A stretch of DNA of 64,000 bases from Merluccius polli (GCA_030340625.1 JAOPHQ010004846.1:1-64000); one strand, 5' to 3'; shown: positions 51,130 to 63,358, numbered from the stretch's first letter. Program-made: numbers and translations. Notes: generated by a model from the letters alone, not told the origin.

Positions 51130-53646
51130 CCTTTGCAAAAACTAAGAAGGCCCTAAGCTTACATACTGGTGCTAACGGTAACAGAAAACTGCCTAGCCGA
51201 CTTGTGGGGAAAAAATGTACAACCAGAGTAGCTGTCGATGGAGTGGACTGCAACTGTCTCCTCGATACAGGCTCACAAGTCACGACCATAGCCATGACCT
51301 TCTACCAAGATCACTTATCTGAACACCCCATTAAGCCCATCTCTGACCTCCTTGAAGTCGAGGGAGCAAATGGCCAGAATGTCCCATATCTAGGATATGT
51401 GGAAACCAACATCAGGTTTCCCAAAGACTTTCTTGAGACTGAACCTGAAATAGCCACCTTGGCACTAATTGTGCCTGACCTTCGTTCAAATAGTGATATT
51501 CCACTGCTTATCGGCACAAACACTCTTGAACCCTTATATGAGCAGCATGGTGAGGAGCCCATGTCTCGTTGGAAGTCCCTTCCTTATGGCTATCAACAGG
51601 TTTTGAAAACACTTGAAGTCAGGAAAAAACAGACAGTGGGAAAATAGGCCTGGTGAAACTCAAAGGACGGACCCAGCAAAGGAGTCCTTCCAGCAAATCA
51701 GAAGGTGCTGCTTGATGGTTTTGTGTGTGCCAACCAAGCAGAATCTGAACAATGGGCACTTATTGAGCAACCAACTAGCTCCTCTTTACCTGGTGGTGTC
51801 TTTGTAGATTGCTGCCTTATCACTTTGCCAAAGAATGGTCCCTACAAAGTTCCTGTACTACTCAGAAATGAGACAAATCACGACATCACGCTGCCCACAA
51901 ACTGCGTGATAGCAGAGCTAGTTGCTCCTGATTGTGTCATTCCAAATCCTATGCCAGAAGAGAAAAGTGGCCCAAAAATCTCTGCTAACTGCTCTGCTCA
52001 GCAGCATACAACAGACACAAAACCTACCCTGAGTTTTGATTTTGGCAGCTCACCTCTCTCTGAAGAGTGGAAAAAAAGAATCACTCAAAAGTTAAACTTT
52101 CTTTGGTGTATTCTCACACCATGACCTCGACTTTGGTCATGCGACCAAGATTCAACATCATATCAAGCTTAAAGATGAGACTCCATACAAACAGAGATCT
52201 CGGCCCATTCACCCTCGTGATTTTGAAGCAGTCAAAAAGCATCTTCAAGCTCTCCTAGATGCAGGCATCATCAGTGAAGCCGAGTCCCCATTTTCGTCGC
52301 CAATTGTGGTGGTGTGGAAAAAGAATGGTGATGTGAGACTATGTGTGGATTATCGGAAACTAAATCTGCAGACCATCCGTGATGCCTATGCACTGCCAAT
52401 TCTGGAGCAGTCCTTTTCAGCCCTGGCGGGATCACAGTGGTTCTCTGTGATGGACCTCAAATCGGGGTATTATCAAATTGAGATGAGTGAAGCAGATAAA
52501 CCAAAGACAGCTTTTGTGTGCGCCTTTGGGTTCTATCAGTTCAATCGTATGCCCCAGGGAATCACAAATGCCCCGAGCACTTTTCAAAGGCTCATGGAAA
52601 AGTGCATGAAAGACATCAATTTGAAAGAAGTTCTCGTCTTCCTGGATGATTTGATTGTGTTCTCCAGTACACTGGAAGAGCATGAAACCAGACTCAGTCA
52701 TGTCCTCGAACGCCTGAGAGAATACGGACTCAAGCTCTCGCCTGAAAAATGCAAGTTTTTTCAAACCTCTGTCCGCTATCTTGGACACATTGTATCCAGG
52801 GATGGAGTAAAAACTGATCCAGCGAAAGTCGAAACATTGAAAACCTGGCCAAGACCACAGACCCTGAAAGAACTTCAGTCATTCCTGGGATTTACCGGTT
52901 ACTACCGTAGGTTCGTCAAAGACTACTCAAAGATAGTCAAGCCGCTTACCTCTCTCACCGCCGGTGGTTTTAAACCCAGTCTGGATGATTGCAAGTATCT
53001 AAACCCCAAAGAACATTTCGGTGACCGCTGGACTGATGCATGTCAGCAAGCCTTCAAAGGCATAATTGAAACACTCACCTCTTCACCTGTGCTTGGCTAT
53101 GCTGATCCGAAGTTGCCATACTTACTTCATACCGATGCGAGCACCACTGGAGTGGGAGCCGCAATCTACCAGGAACAGAATGGACACACACGTGTAATTG
53201 CCTATGCCAGTTGAGGTTTATCCCGTAGTGAATCCAGATACCCTGCTCATAAACTGGAATTCTTGGCTCTTAAATGGGCCATAACCGACAAATTCCACGA
53301 CTATCTGTACGGCAACAACTTTACTGTTGTCACAGACAATAATCCTTTAACGTACCTCCTCACCACAGCAAAGCTTGATGCAGCTAGTTACCGCTGGCTG
53401 GCCGCACTGTCCACACACACCTTTGACATCAAATACAGAGCCGGCAAACAGAATCTTGATGCTGATGGCTTATCTCGGAGGCCTCATGGAGAGCTGGAGG
53501 AAGATGTGGTTTCCCAAGAGGAATGCCAGCGCATTGAACAGTTTAAATCTCATCTCTTGTCCTCTGTAAATGAAGCTGATCCTCAACTCCTCCTTGCAAA
53601 AACAGTCACTGCTACACAAAATGATCACTCGTTTGGGCTGGTATAG
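51130..53646 (+). pseudogene. Gypsy pol: protease, reverse transcriptase, RNase H
   Basis: Protease with active site LLDTGSQVT near 51255-51280 and LIGTNTLEP later. After frame changes near 51650 and 52095, RT reads SPFSSPIVVVWKKNGDVRL, VDYRKLN, FSVMDLKSGYYQIEM (catalytic Asp), FNRMPQGITNAPSTF and VFLDDLIVFS (FLDD box near 52640), then SFLGFTGYYRRFVKDYSK. RNase H starts at LLHTDAST near 53127. A TGA at 53213-53215 (CGA expected) and a TAG at 53644-53646 interrupt an otherwise continuous frame containing LKWAITDKFHDYLYG and FDIKYRAGKQNLDADGLSR. Natural gag-pol frameshifting cannot be separated from mutation here. Confidence 0.85.
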
Positions 53647-55182
53647 TCTCTTGCCTTGTCTCCAGCTGCCATTCCCACTGTCTTTGAGGAGGAAGATTCC
53701 AGTAATGGTCTTCTGACCATACCCAAGTACAGTCACCCTGACCTGGTGCAGATGCAAAGAGATGATCCTGTCATTGGCAAAGCAATGAGCTTGTTAGAGG
53801 CAGGAAACAACTTACCTGCAAACTTCAAGCTGATTGCCATGATCTCCACTTGGTTTTAAAGGAATGGAAACGTCTCGAAATTCAAAATGATCTTCTCTAC
53901 CGGAAGCGCCTATCAGGAACAGAGACTGTGATGCAGTTGTTTCAGTTGTTTCTCCCAGATGTTCTCAGACCCACAGTGCTTCAGAACCTTCATGATGATA
54001 TGGGCCATCTCGGGATTGAGCGCACAGTTGAACGTGTCAGATCTCGCTTCTATTGGCCTAAGATGGCTGCAGATGTTGAAAGGAAAGTGAAGACTTGTGA
54101 AAGGTGTGTCTGCAGAAAAGCTCCACCTGATAAAGCAGCTCCACTTGTAAACATTCAGACTACCAGACCCATGGAGTTAGTCTGCATGGACTTCCTCTCA
54201 CTAGAGCCTGATAGCAAAAACACAAAAGACATTCTAGTGATCACGGATCACTTTATCAAGTGCGCCGTGGCCATGCCTACAAGAGACCAAAAGGCCAGTA
54301 CTGTGGCCAAGTGCCTTTGGGAAAATGTCTTAGTCCCTTACGGTTTTCCTGAGCGACTCCACAGTGACCAAGGGAGAGATTTCGAGTCACATACCATTCG
54401 AGAACTGTGTTCCTTATTAGGTATACGGAAGGTTAGAACCAGTCCATATCACCCCAGAGGAAAGCCAGTCGAGCGCTACAACCGAACCTTACTCAGTATG
54501 TTGGGTACATTAAAGGACAAAGAGAAATCCCATTGGTGTGAGTATGTAAAGCCCCTCACACAGGCTTATAACTGTACACAAAATGACGTCACAGGCTTCT
54601 CCCCATATGAATTAATGTTTGGGAGACAACCCCGGCTGCCCATAGATATTGCCTTTGGACTACCAGTCACCAACAAACCACCCCTGTCACATTCGCTGTA
54701 TGTGAAAAAGTTGAAAAGCCATCTTGAGGAAAGCTACCAAGTAGCCATCACAAACTCTCGCAAAATGGCTGAAAAAAAACAAGAAGAGGTTTGACAAAGT
54801 CATCCGTGAGTCCACATTGGATGTTGGGGACAGAGTCTTAGTCCGCAATCTTCGTCTCAGGACCAAACACAAACTGGCAGACAAATGGGAGCCAACAATA
54901 TATGTAATCACCAAGAACATGGGAGAGTTGCCTGTATACTCACTGAAACTAGAGAAAGGAGATGGACCATTGAGAACGCTTCACAGAGACCTCTTGCTCC
55001 CTTGTGGTTTTCTTTCTCAGACAGAAGAAGAGAGGCCAGAGCGTGGCAGTAAACCTAAGAGACCACAAACCCGACAAAGTACAGTACAACCAGAGGATAA
55101 CAACTGGGTTCAAGAGGACGATGAGGAAATCTGTTATCAGTTTGAACCATCACAAGGGACAAGAGAGGTACATTTTATTTAA
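53647..55182 (+). pseudogene. Gypsy pol: integrase and C-terminal domain
   Basis: Zinc-binding part HDDMGHLGIERTVERVR followed by CERCVCRKAP; core with Asp in ELVCMDFLSLE, Asp in LHSDQGRDFES and Glu in KPVERYNRTLL (54460-54490), so the D,D-35-E triad is complete. The frame breaks in an A8 run at 54772-54779: reading with seven A would continue into KKRFDKVIRE and VGDRVLVRNLRL, the GPY/F-like C-terminal domain (KWEPTIYVI, PVYSLKLE) ending near 55182. The poly-A break could be a real mutation or an assembly error. Confidence 0.85.
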
Positions 55183-55277
55183 GTCTATGACACAACAATA
55201 CCGACCTCAGACAAACATAGAGAGGAACCTAAGAAGAACTAAGAGAACCTTGCATAATTCCACCTTCTGCAGGACCA

Positions 55278-55877
55278 TTGGGCCAACAGGAAGCCTTGCC
55301 TTCTGAAAGTCACCTATCTGAAATACCTACTGGAACTCTTCACTCACCAGGTACACCAATCAGAGAGACAACTAATGAGTCCAGCTTGTGTCTACCTGAA
55401 AAGGAAAAGGAGACTGATTCATACTTACCAGATTTGGAGTATGGAAACACAACAGAGGAGGAGTCCGAGCCTCTTTTCAGTGGCAGATCTGACTCTAAAT
55501 CAAAAGACAGTAACTCAGACTTGCCTCTATCCATGCCAGATACTCCAGCAGATCTACCAGACCTACAGGAAGGAAGCTCTGAACAGACTATGGACCAAGG
55601 AGCTGTTGGAATAGAACTGAGAAACCAGCTAAAAGTGCACTTGGAGACAGTGCAAAAGAGTGACTCAGAAATATCTCAACCCATCAGGAGATCAGAGAGG
55701 AATCGTCAGCCATCACGAAGATTTCACTATCCTGAGCTAGGAAATCCTTTAGTCACAGTAGTTAAGTCACTTTTCCAAGGGTTAAGTGCAGCTTTTAGTG
55801 ACTCTCTGAATGCTGATGATAGGGATTGGTGGTCACAGAGTCAAGCTTATGAAATCACAACACCTATTTTAGGGTAG
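55278..55877 (+). other. Open frame downstream of gypsy integrase, likely pol tail
   Basis: A 199-residue frame rich in S, E, D and P, with SQPIRRSERNRQPSRRFHYP (about 55675-55735), a basic tail motif common at the end of gypsy integrases in fish. It lacks a transmembrane segment or signal peptide, so it is not an envelope. It overlaps the polypurine tract region by ending 44 nt before the 3' LTR. Most likely a low-complexity extension of Pol now separated by frameshifts. Confidence 0.5.
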
Positions 55878-55907
55878 AGTTAACATGCACCGGGACGTGC
55901 ATGATAT

Positions 55908-55921
55908 TTAAAAGGGGAGGA
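55908..55921 (+). promoter_or_regulatory. Polypurine tract of the gypsy element
   Basis: TTTAAAAGGGGAGGA lies directly before the 3' LTR start TGTAACCC. Such tracts prime plus-strand DNA synthesis. Position and purine content support it. Confidence 0.75.
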
Positions 55922-58382
55922 TGTAACCCAGTAGAGAAATAGATAATATAAGTTTCGTTTTATTTTCATTCTTACTTTCTGTTCGGTAAAAGATGTGTCA
56001 GTCAAAGTAAGGTTGCTTAGCCTTGATTCTTATTGGCTGTATTAGTCAATACAGACATCTGATTGGAGAGGGGAATTAAGTCCCACCCCTCCAGGTTCAA
56101 GTTCGGCAGCGCAGTCAAAGCGACAACACAAGCAGACGAGTTAGTTAGAAACTAGTTTTAAATAAAGGCAACCTTGAGATGACACATAGGAGAAGTGGAA
56201 GAGGTGATTCTATGATATGTGTGCCAGGAGTTAAATGCTTTTGGCAGAGTCTTGGTGAGTTAAGTTTTGAGTTTTGCTAATGCGGCTAACAATGGTAGCC
56301 AGTGTTGTCGGCCAACGCATGGCGCCGCAGCATGGTTTTTCTTTTCTTGTTGCAAATATGTTAACTTGACATTGTATCTGTTTTGATTCTAAGAGAGTTA
56401 AACAATATTACTGAGAGTTAAAACAGTATATCTCTGCTAGGAAATATTACAATTATGAGTTATAGCAGTCTTTTACTTTGGTGCATAAGATTACTTTTGT
56501 ACTTAACTGTTTACGCTGGAAGCGTGGCTGCTAAGTTGTGCACTGCTAGTTCTAATAGTAATAGGTAATGTTTAAGAATACTGGATATGTGCATTTAAGC
56601 TATAACCGTTATAAGAAAATATGAGGTGTGTAAAATACCTGATGTGTGTATTCAGGTCATAATTTAAAGAGACGATGTGTTTATTTCATAATTTAAAGAG
56701 TGTTTATGTTATCATTTAAAAGGTCCTATGTTAACTTGATGGTTAAAACAGTAAATAATCATAATTCATGGTTAAAAAAGCTACAAATAGTTCATGAATG
56801 GTGTAAAAATGATAAAATACTGTATAGGAGAAATGCTATATAGTTAAAAATATTTCATAAATTTAATTACTATTGTGTTACAGTAGTATTGTGAGAATTT
56901 TGATGTGATTTCATATACTATGGTCATAGTGAAGTGGGAGTTCATTGACTCAATGTAGTAATAGCCTTATTCTCATATAGGCTAGGTTTATGAGATTACC
57001 TGGAGATAACCTTACCCCGGATTTCCACCGGGGACGTGAGCGTCGCTTTACGGCTGCGTCGCGGTCGCCGCTGCTGATCGCTGCCACTCTAGTCAATGAA
57101 AGCATTTCCACCGGGCGCGCTGCGTAACGTCTCAGCAGCGTCCCAGGAGCGGCGTGCCGCAGCCGCAACACTATCTTTACGCAGCGTTCTATTTTTGACG
57201 CGAGCCGCTGCTGAAACGCGTCAATTTAAACAGAGCAGACCGACCGGGCAGGAAGTGAAATAGTAAAAGCCATAGAGCATCCGTTCAATTTTCAAAATAA
57301 AACCACCCTCCCGATTGAACACGGCCACAAATCGTTGTCGTTTATCTATAGGCTACAGCACAACACATTAGGACATAAGAACAATAAACAACACTAAACA
57401 CAATTAAACCAGACAACAAAGTAAATATTTACTATATAGCCTACCAACTCATGGTAGAAGCACACAAATCTAGGAAAAACGACCAAATCAACAGCAAATC
57501 AATTTCTGACAGACAAAGCAACTGCAAGTCAACTTCGGAAAGGCAAAGTAACCTTTTATTTGTTTTTTCTACTTTGACATCCACAAATTATCGCGTGGTC
57601 TCCTGATTCTCGCGTGGTCTTGTAGTTCTCACATGATCCCGCGAATCCAGCCGCCTCGCAGCGCTACGCTGCTGTAACAGCGTCCGGTGGAAATTGACGC
57701 AGGGCAGAGGACGCAGCCGTAACACGACGCAGCCGTAACGCGACGCTCACGTCCCCGGTGGAAATCCGGGGTTAGAGTTGGATTTTGGATTCTCCTTGAC
57801 GAAGGAGATGGCGAGCCAGTACTGAACCAGATCCCCTCCTTATTCCAAGGAGTTGGAACCATCTTTGTCCAGAGGAGGAGACCATCCCGGCCTTCATTCC
57901 TCATCAATTGAGTATACCTCAGTGTGGTAGGACTGTGACAACTTCACACCTTACCACATGACTTTTACAGAACTAAAGCACTTTGAAACTGACACTAACT
58001 AAAGCTAGCTGAACGGACGACAACTAACTAAACTGGAACCTGAGTGGATCAAGGAACCCTGAACTTTATTAATCCTGAACTCTAATTCCATACCAAAGAC
58101 ATTTCTTTGTGGATTTGAATTGTGTTGATATTATATTTCTCAAGTGTTTTGTTAATTTGTACCCTAAAACACTGTGAAACTATTTTTGTTCCAAAGTCCT
58201 GGTTTAGAAAGGAACTTTTGTTTTTTTCATTATACAACTTTCAATATATTCACATTTGAAGTTAAAGTACTCTGTGGCTCCAGTTGCTTATTGTGTCTGT
58301 CATTCTCTTTCAACTCCTCCTAAGAACCTAGACACTGGTCCTAAAGGTATTTGAATATTCTGATAACTACACGTGGGTTACA
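55922..58382 (+). repeat. 3' LTR of the gypsy element, with a Harbinger-like MITE inserted
   Basis: Begins TGTAACCCAG and ends GTGGGTTACA (TG...CA). Without the insert it is about 1.7 kb. It supplies the empty sites that define the hAT and L2 insertions in the 5' LTR. Its right flank is a (CA)n tract, so the target duplication of the element cannot be read. Confidence 0.92.
57015..57771. mobile_element. PIF/Harbinger-like MITE in the 3' LTR
   Basis: Termini CCCCGGATTTCCACCGG and complement continue inverted through GGACGTGAGCGTCGC, flanked by TTA (57012-57014, 57772-57774), the classical PIF/Harbinger duplication. The 5' LTR near 43818 keeps the uninterrupted site CCTTAGAG. Ends are GC-rich, centre AT-rich; no transposase. 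Confidence 0.9.
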
Positions 58383-58405
58383 CACACATACACACACGCA
58401 CACAT

Positions 58406-58458
<53 letters not shown>
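58383..58458. repeat. (CA)n microsatellite
   Basis: An imperfect then pure CA run bordering the gypsy 3' LTR. From 58459 to 59229 no supported gene or element was found. Confidence 0.92.
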
Positions 58459-58462
<4 letters not shown>

Positions 58463-59229
58463 GTAGCAGTATGTAACTTTGGAAGCACAGTGACCACCAG
58501 CCAGCAACACTTGTATACTCTTTGTGGGGATTTTCTATGCAATATGTGATGACTTCAAACATGTTTTGGTCCAGGGCCAACATAGAAAAGGTTGGTCTTA
58601 GGACAATGGATTCTAAATGAAAGGAACCTGATGGTCCAGACGTACAGAGCGATTGAGGCGGATCAGATAGGCTAAAGAGAAGTAGTGAATGGCAGAGATG
58701 CAGGATATTACAGAACAGAAAAGACAGTTCAAAATAGCAAAGGCTATGGGGGGGTTGGACAGTACATTTGTAAATTCTCCTGTGGTTTTAATAATGCCTC
58801 TTTTGAAACCAAACTTAAACCGGGAGGGGGGCAGAGAGGCTCTCCAAAATGGATGTGGTTATGAGGGGAAGAAAATATCATATTTTGCCACTGATGTAAA
58901 ATGTGAAAAAAGAAAGTGCTTGCAGGTGTGGACTTGGTGTCAATATCGAACGCAAGGCCTTGATAGCTTTCACCTTTTGGCTGTGTTCCTGTGAGGATGA
59001 AACACAATTAGAGAGCATACTGGAAGATGTCTTCCTGGTTTATTTGCCGCCCAAAGCAACTCCAAGCAACAAGCAAAGGATTTTTTTTGTTATTGCTGTA
59101 GAAAGAAAATGGTCAGCCATCCTCATATGGCATTTCACTACTTCAGGTGTTCCTGACGTGATCTGTAAGGAAAACACGAAAAGGAAGGAGCTAAAAAGAT
59201 GCAATAATCTAAAAATGTGATAATGTGAT

Positions 59230-60708
59230 CAGTGTTTCCCCTAGAAATTTTTCCAGCAGTGGTGCTGTTACGTAACGGAGGCAAGCCGCACGCGGCGGCG
59301 CGCAGGGGTCTGGGGGCATTCACCTCCGGAAGATTTTTTTTTTTAATAACCCCTTAAACCATAACTTCTGGCAAGTTTTGTGGATAGAAATGGACATTTT
59401 GAGACAAATATGATATACCATCAACAGATTTAATATTGGAGCACGTACCTTGAACTGGTCAGAAACAGAAATCTTGATTTTATAATTTTAGACAGGATTA
59501 CTCATGTTTTTCTTTTGTGTTAATTTTAAGCTTTTATTTACATTATTGGTAGAAATTGATTGGGGCAAAAAATATTGAAAATGTTGTCTTAAAGGGGAAA
59601 TGAACCCAAAAACAACACTATGCTCCAACACTATATTTCATCACATGAATAAAGTTGATTGTGCTGCCATCAAATGTACTAACTCCATATAAAAAAGAAA
59701 ATAATTTAACGGCTACAGTAACGGTGATTTGACGCGTCATCAAATCACCGGAAGAAAAATGCAGGACTACAAGTTATGAACGTTCTGAATGTGAATCTTC
59801 AGGAGAGCAGCCCTCTCGGACACACACACACACAGGGGTTGAAATAAGGCTGTTTTACTCGCCAAATGCGAGTAATTTTTGTATTTGTCGAGTAATTTAT
59901 GAAGACCACTCGCCACTCTGGCGAGTAATCTAAGAATTCGCCGCGATTGCCGCGGACCCGCCAGCAACGGACCCGCTAGCCGCGGACCCGACCGCGCAGC
60001 ACCCACCGCCGTCTACAATCGCTGTTAACAGCATGTTACAGCGGTAACAGCATGTGTGTGTCCGAGAGGGCTGCTCTATTCGGACACATTACTATGAAGC
60101 CCCGGTGACGGTGTGGGAGTGCGGATGATAATAAAACAGCGGTAACAGCGATTGTAGACGGCGGTGGGTGCTGCGCGGTCGGGTCCGCGGCTAGTGGGTC
60201 CGTTGCTGGCGGGTCCGCGGCAATCGCGGCAAATTCTTAGATTACTCGCCAGAGTGGCGAGTGGTCTTCATAAATTACTCGACAAATACAAAAATTACTC
60301 GCATTTGGCGAGTAAAACAGCCTTATTTCAACCCCTGTGTGTGTGTGTGTCCGAGAGGGCTGCTCTCCTGAAGATTCACATTCAGAACGTTCATAACTTG
60401 TAGTCCTGCATTTTTCTTCCGGTGATTTGATGACGCGTCAAATCACCGTTACTGTAGCCGTTAAATTATTTTCTTTTTTATATGGAGTTAGTACATTTGA
60501 TGGCAGCACAATCAACTTTATTCATGTGATGAAATATAGTGTTGGAGCATAGTGTTGTTTTTGGGTTCATTTCCCCTTTAACGCTTGGCAATTTCAAGAT
60601 GACGTTGTAGTTGTGCTAAATACCGATCATGTGAAGATTTTTGCAGTGGCGCTGATTTTCCAGCAGTGGCGCTGCGCCACTGCTGAATACATAGTAGGGG
60701 AAACACTG
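59230..60708. mobile_element. hAT-superfamily element (CAGTGTTTCCCCTA ends), non-autonomous
   Basis: Ends CAGTGTTTCCCCTA and complement are typical hAT termini in fish; subterminal CAGCAGTGG(T/C)GCTG words occur at both ends. Only a partial flanking duplication (GTGAT) is readable. The TTAA-flanked foldback 59593-60577 makes up most of the interior. No hAT transposase is present. Confidence 0.75.
59593..60577. mobile_element. TTAA-flanked foldback element (Kolobok- or piggyBac-like)
   Basis: 985 bp with termini AGGGGAAATGAACCC and complement, flanked by TTAA (59589-59592, 60578-60581). Inverted arms of about 430 bp (59593-60027 and 60139-60577) surround a short centre with AACAGCATG repeats. 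The arms contain a segment with CGAGTAATTT and ACTCGCC words and a GC-rich block. TTAA targets are used by Kolobok and piggyBac; the superfamily cannot be decided without a transposase. The two 79-residue open frames in the arms are mirror copies. Confidence 0.85.
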
Positions 60709-60857
60709 GTGATCATGTCATTTTAATGTATCACCACAATTGGAGTCTGTCTTTTCTAATGATTGGGTCTAATTGGATATTGTTTTTTAAAACATCCAAG
60801 TACACACAAACATAGTTCAATCAGGAGAGTCTAGTATTAAAAAATGAACCATAACAT

Positions 60858-60863
60858 TTATTG
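60858..60863 (-). promoter_or_regulatory. AATAAA downstream of the candidate exon
   Basis: Minus-strand AATAAA lies 33 nt after the stop codon of the candidate terminal exon, at a suitable place for a poly(A) signal with a very short 3' UTR. Confidence 0.4.
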
Positions 60864-60896
60864 ACAACACATTTGGCGATTAGACACACATCAAAT

Positions 60897-61071
60897 TATT
60901 CTTCATGGGGATGATGGATCCATGAAGTCTGCCGGGAGATGAGATTCCCCCTGATGGAGTCCAGACGCTGGTGGTGGTGGTGACTATGGACCTTGGCCCT
61001 GGAGGACGCCATCTCTTCCTCCATAGACAGGTGGAGCCTAGTGAGCCAGAGGTGAAGGGGATGGAGGAGGG
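60897..61071 (-). CDS. Candidate terminal coding exon of a host gene, unidentified
   Basis: On the minus strand, a pyrimidine-rich run ending TTTTCATTACAG (acceptor AG at 61073-61072) opens a 175-nt segment. After two bases it reads through LHLWLTRLHLSMEEEMASS, then KVHSHHHHQRLDS and a C-terminal ISRQTSWIHHPHEE before TAA at 60899-60897. A poly(A) signal follows. The composition is not repeat-like and no TE is recognised here. I do not recognise the protein. It could be the last exon of a gene whose other exons lie outside or in this direction, or a chance open stretch. Confidence 0.35.
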
Positions 61072-63027
61072 CTGTAATGAAAACAACAGAGACAGGATTG
61101 TACTCCTGTTAATGCATGAGGTCCTGATTGGCTGAGAGATGAAGGGGAGTGGCTTGCAATGACAGCGTGGGAATGAAGAACCCAGACATAGATCGATGAA
61201 AAATAGAAGGGAAATGTCGTCGTCTCCTGATTGAACTTTTGCATTGAACTTTTAGCTCCATTTGCCAATGCAGATCAATACTGCACTTTAATTGGCTAAT
61301 TGAAATATCTAATTTAACTGTCTCATAACAAAGTAATACAATTAAACATATATAATAAGAACAATAAGAACAAATCTCAAGTAGTTCAGAGTTTCAGCAC
61401 ACATTTCAAAACATGAATACCGGTTTCAGAGAAGACAGCCCCAGATGGATTAAAGACTTTTTTTTTTCTCAGTGAGATTTTGAAATGACGGCTGAAATCT
61501 GTGTTGGTAGACGGCGATAGCATATCATGTGCAACTTAAATGTATACCTATATCTGCAACGCTCTGTCACTGAGCCACTCAGTGGTTGTCACACGGTCCA
61601 ACCACATACTAGGTTTTCACCTAGTCCTTAGAGTGGACTAGAGTGGTGGGCAGTCTCCACCTCCATTGTAACTCATTGTCTTGCAACGGTTAAATCTCAA
61701 TCAAATTTTTTAATGATGGATTGGAACTATATATGCTAGTTCAATTACCAAACTCTTAGTGGTGTTGGCTCATGACTTCTTGTTCATTCTACGCAGGGTT
61801 AGGTTTTAGTTTAGCTCGGGATTACACTTTTGAATTGAATGTAGCCTTACGAGTTATGCATGATGTGGTGTGTGTGTGTGTGTCTGTCTGTGTCTGTGTG
61901 TGCTGTTATGACAGGCACATTTAATAAAATGTGTACACTGAGCCTCTAGGGTTTTGTGTTTTTAGGTATGCAATCTAGCTCAATTTCCTGTGTCTTGGTT
62001 GCGACAGGGAATTTCTGCTGCCGACTCTTACAACAGGTTTTCTGCTTGCATATGACATCCCTCAACATTAATAATGCAGGAGCCCAAGCTTTGCGTCACT
62101 TCAGAGTAAACATATCTTGGTTTTTCCCATCTCACCATCATCATTCAAGGAAAGACTGTCAGGTAGGAATATTTATCCTTGATATGTGACCATTCATCTA
62201 GTGACCATATAGCCTGGCGTGAGAGGCTGAATACGGGCTCCATATGTTTTCAAGTGTTGAGGGCTGTCTGTACCACTGTGCATTTACAGCACAGTTCTTT
62301 TTTGTACATAAGGGTGCATGTGTGCGCATGCATGCACACACACACACACACAAAGACAACTAGAGGTAAATCACAACATATATACTTACCAACAGTGAAC
62401 CCGAATGTGGATGTTATGGTGTGAATGGATTATTACACATACAAAGGCACTCGCTGTATACCTTGCCTACACCTTGCACACACAGGTGTACACAGCCCAG
62501 CATATCTATCACAAAGCCTTCTAAATGTTCCGATACGTCAACCCTCCTCTTTAACCCAGAGGCTATGGGACATCTAATTCAGTCTTACACTGTGCTGATA
62601 ATGACAGTATTGATCTTTCCTCCTCTCTCCCTTTGGAAGAAGAAACATGGCTGCCTTGTTGTAACCATGGTCCACTTTCCTGTCGGAGTCAGTCCCCTCC
62701 CACACAACATGGACCCATGTTCTTGCCTGTTATGCGACTGCATCGTAGTTATTTTTTTTATATTCTCAATTTGAAATGTTGCCATTGCTTTATGTATGTA
62801 GTTATTTGTGGTATATTGGTGGTATGGTATGGTTGTTTTAAAATGCTAAAGTCTAAAAAGAAAAATACCGAACCATATATGTTCAATGGTCCTGAACTGT
62901 ATACGTATGTATACGTCTAGGTACAGGACCATTGGTGCCATGGTTCATGATACAAATCAAGAAGGTATTTAAAAAGAAATTTAAGTAATAAAAAGGCAAG
63001 TTGTCCACATAGAGGTATACCTAAATG
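61072..63027. other. No recognisable gene or element
   Basis: If the candidate exon is real, this would be intron of the same gene. It contains a (GT)n tract near 61868-61902 and a short (CA)n near 62335-62352; the open frames have no recognisable domains. Confidence 0.5.
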
Positions 63028-63310
63028 TAGTCTTGCATAGCCAGACCTATCTCCGCACTTTGTTTTAGCGCTGTGCCAGCGCTGGAGAAAGGTCTGGCTC
63101 TACTCACTATCATTCTGGTAAAGGGAAAAAAAACACTCTGTTTTGTTTGTATTTCTTTAACCAATCACAATCATCTTGGGCGGCGCTAAGCCCAGGATGC
63201 AGCAACTGTATAAGCCCGCCCAGAGCCTGCCATTGGGCAAGTGTTGCAGTAACCCAATGGCAGGCTTGGGCGGGCTTATACCAACAATTTACATCCGGTA
63301 AGCCAGACTA
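63028..63310. mobile_element. Double-hairpin MITE (TAGTCT ends)
   Basis: Ends TAGTCTTGCATA and complement of TAGTCTGGCTTA. Two strong hairpins lie inside: GCCAGACC...GGTCTGGC (63040-63100) and TATAAGCCCGCCC with CCTGCCATTGGG against their complements (63210-63280). The arrangement resembles 2128-2649, suggesting one family. No clear target duplication. Confidence 0.6.
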
Positions 63311-63358
63311 ACCCTTATGTGGACGATTTGCCTTATTATTACTTTCCTTTACCAATAG

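Larger units (their letters stand above)
42466..58382 (+). mobile_element. Ty3/gypsy LTR retrotransposon, decayed and interrupted (composite span)
   Basis: Order: 5' LTR (42466-49205, missing its first 113 bp and carrying two insertions), leader, gag, pol (protease, RT, RNase H, integrase), a C-terminal extension frame, polypurine tract, 3' LTR (55922-58382 with one insertion). Without inserts the LTR is about 1.7 kb, long for this group. A GTGGCGAGCCAGCCAGGA sequence nine bases after the LTR may be the primer-binding site. Several frameshifts and stops disable it. No chromodomain or envelope was found. Confidence 0.9.

Noticed and set aside
55278..55877. Envelope gene of the gypsy element
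   Set aside because: No signal peptide, transmembrane segment or cysteine pattern; acidic and serine-rich with a basic Pol-tail motif.
58689..58994. 101-residue plus-strand frame
   Set aside because: No motif, no splice or regulatory context, and composition like random translation.
59767..60403. Two near-identical 79-residue frames
   Set aside because: Mirror copies in the arms of the TTAA foldback; no recognisable domain.
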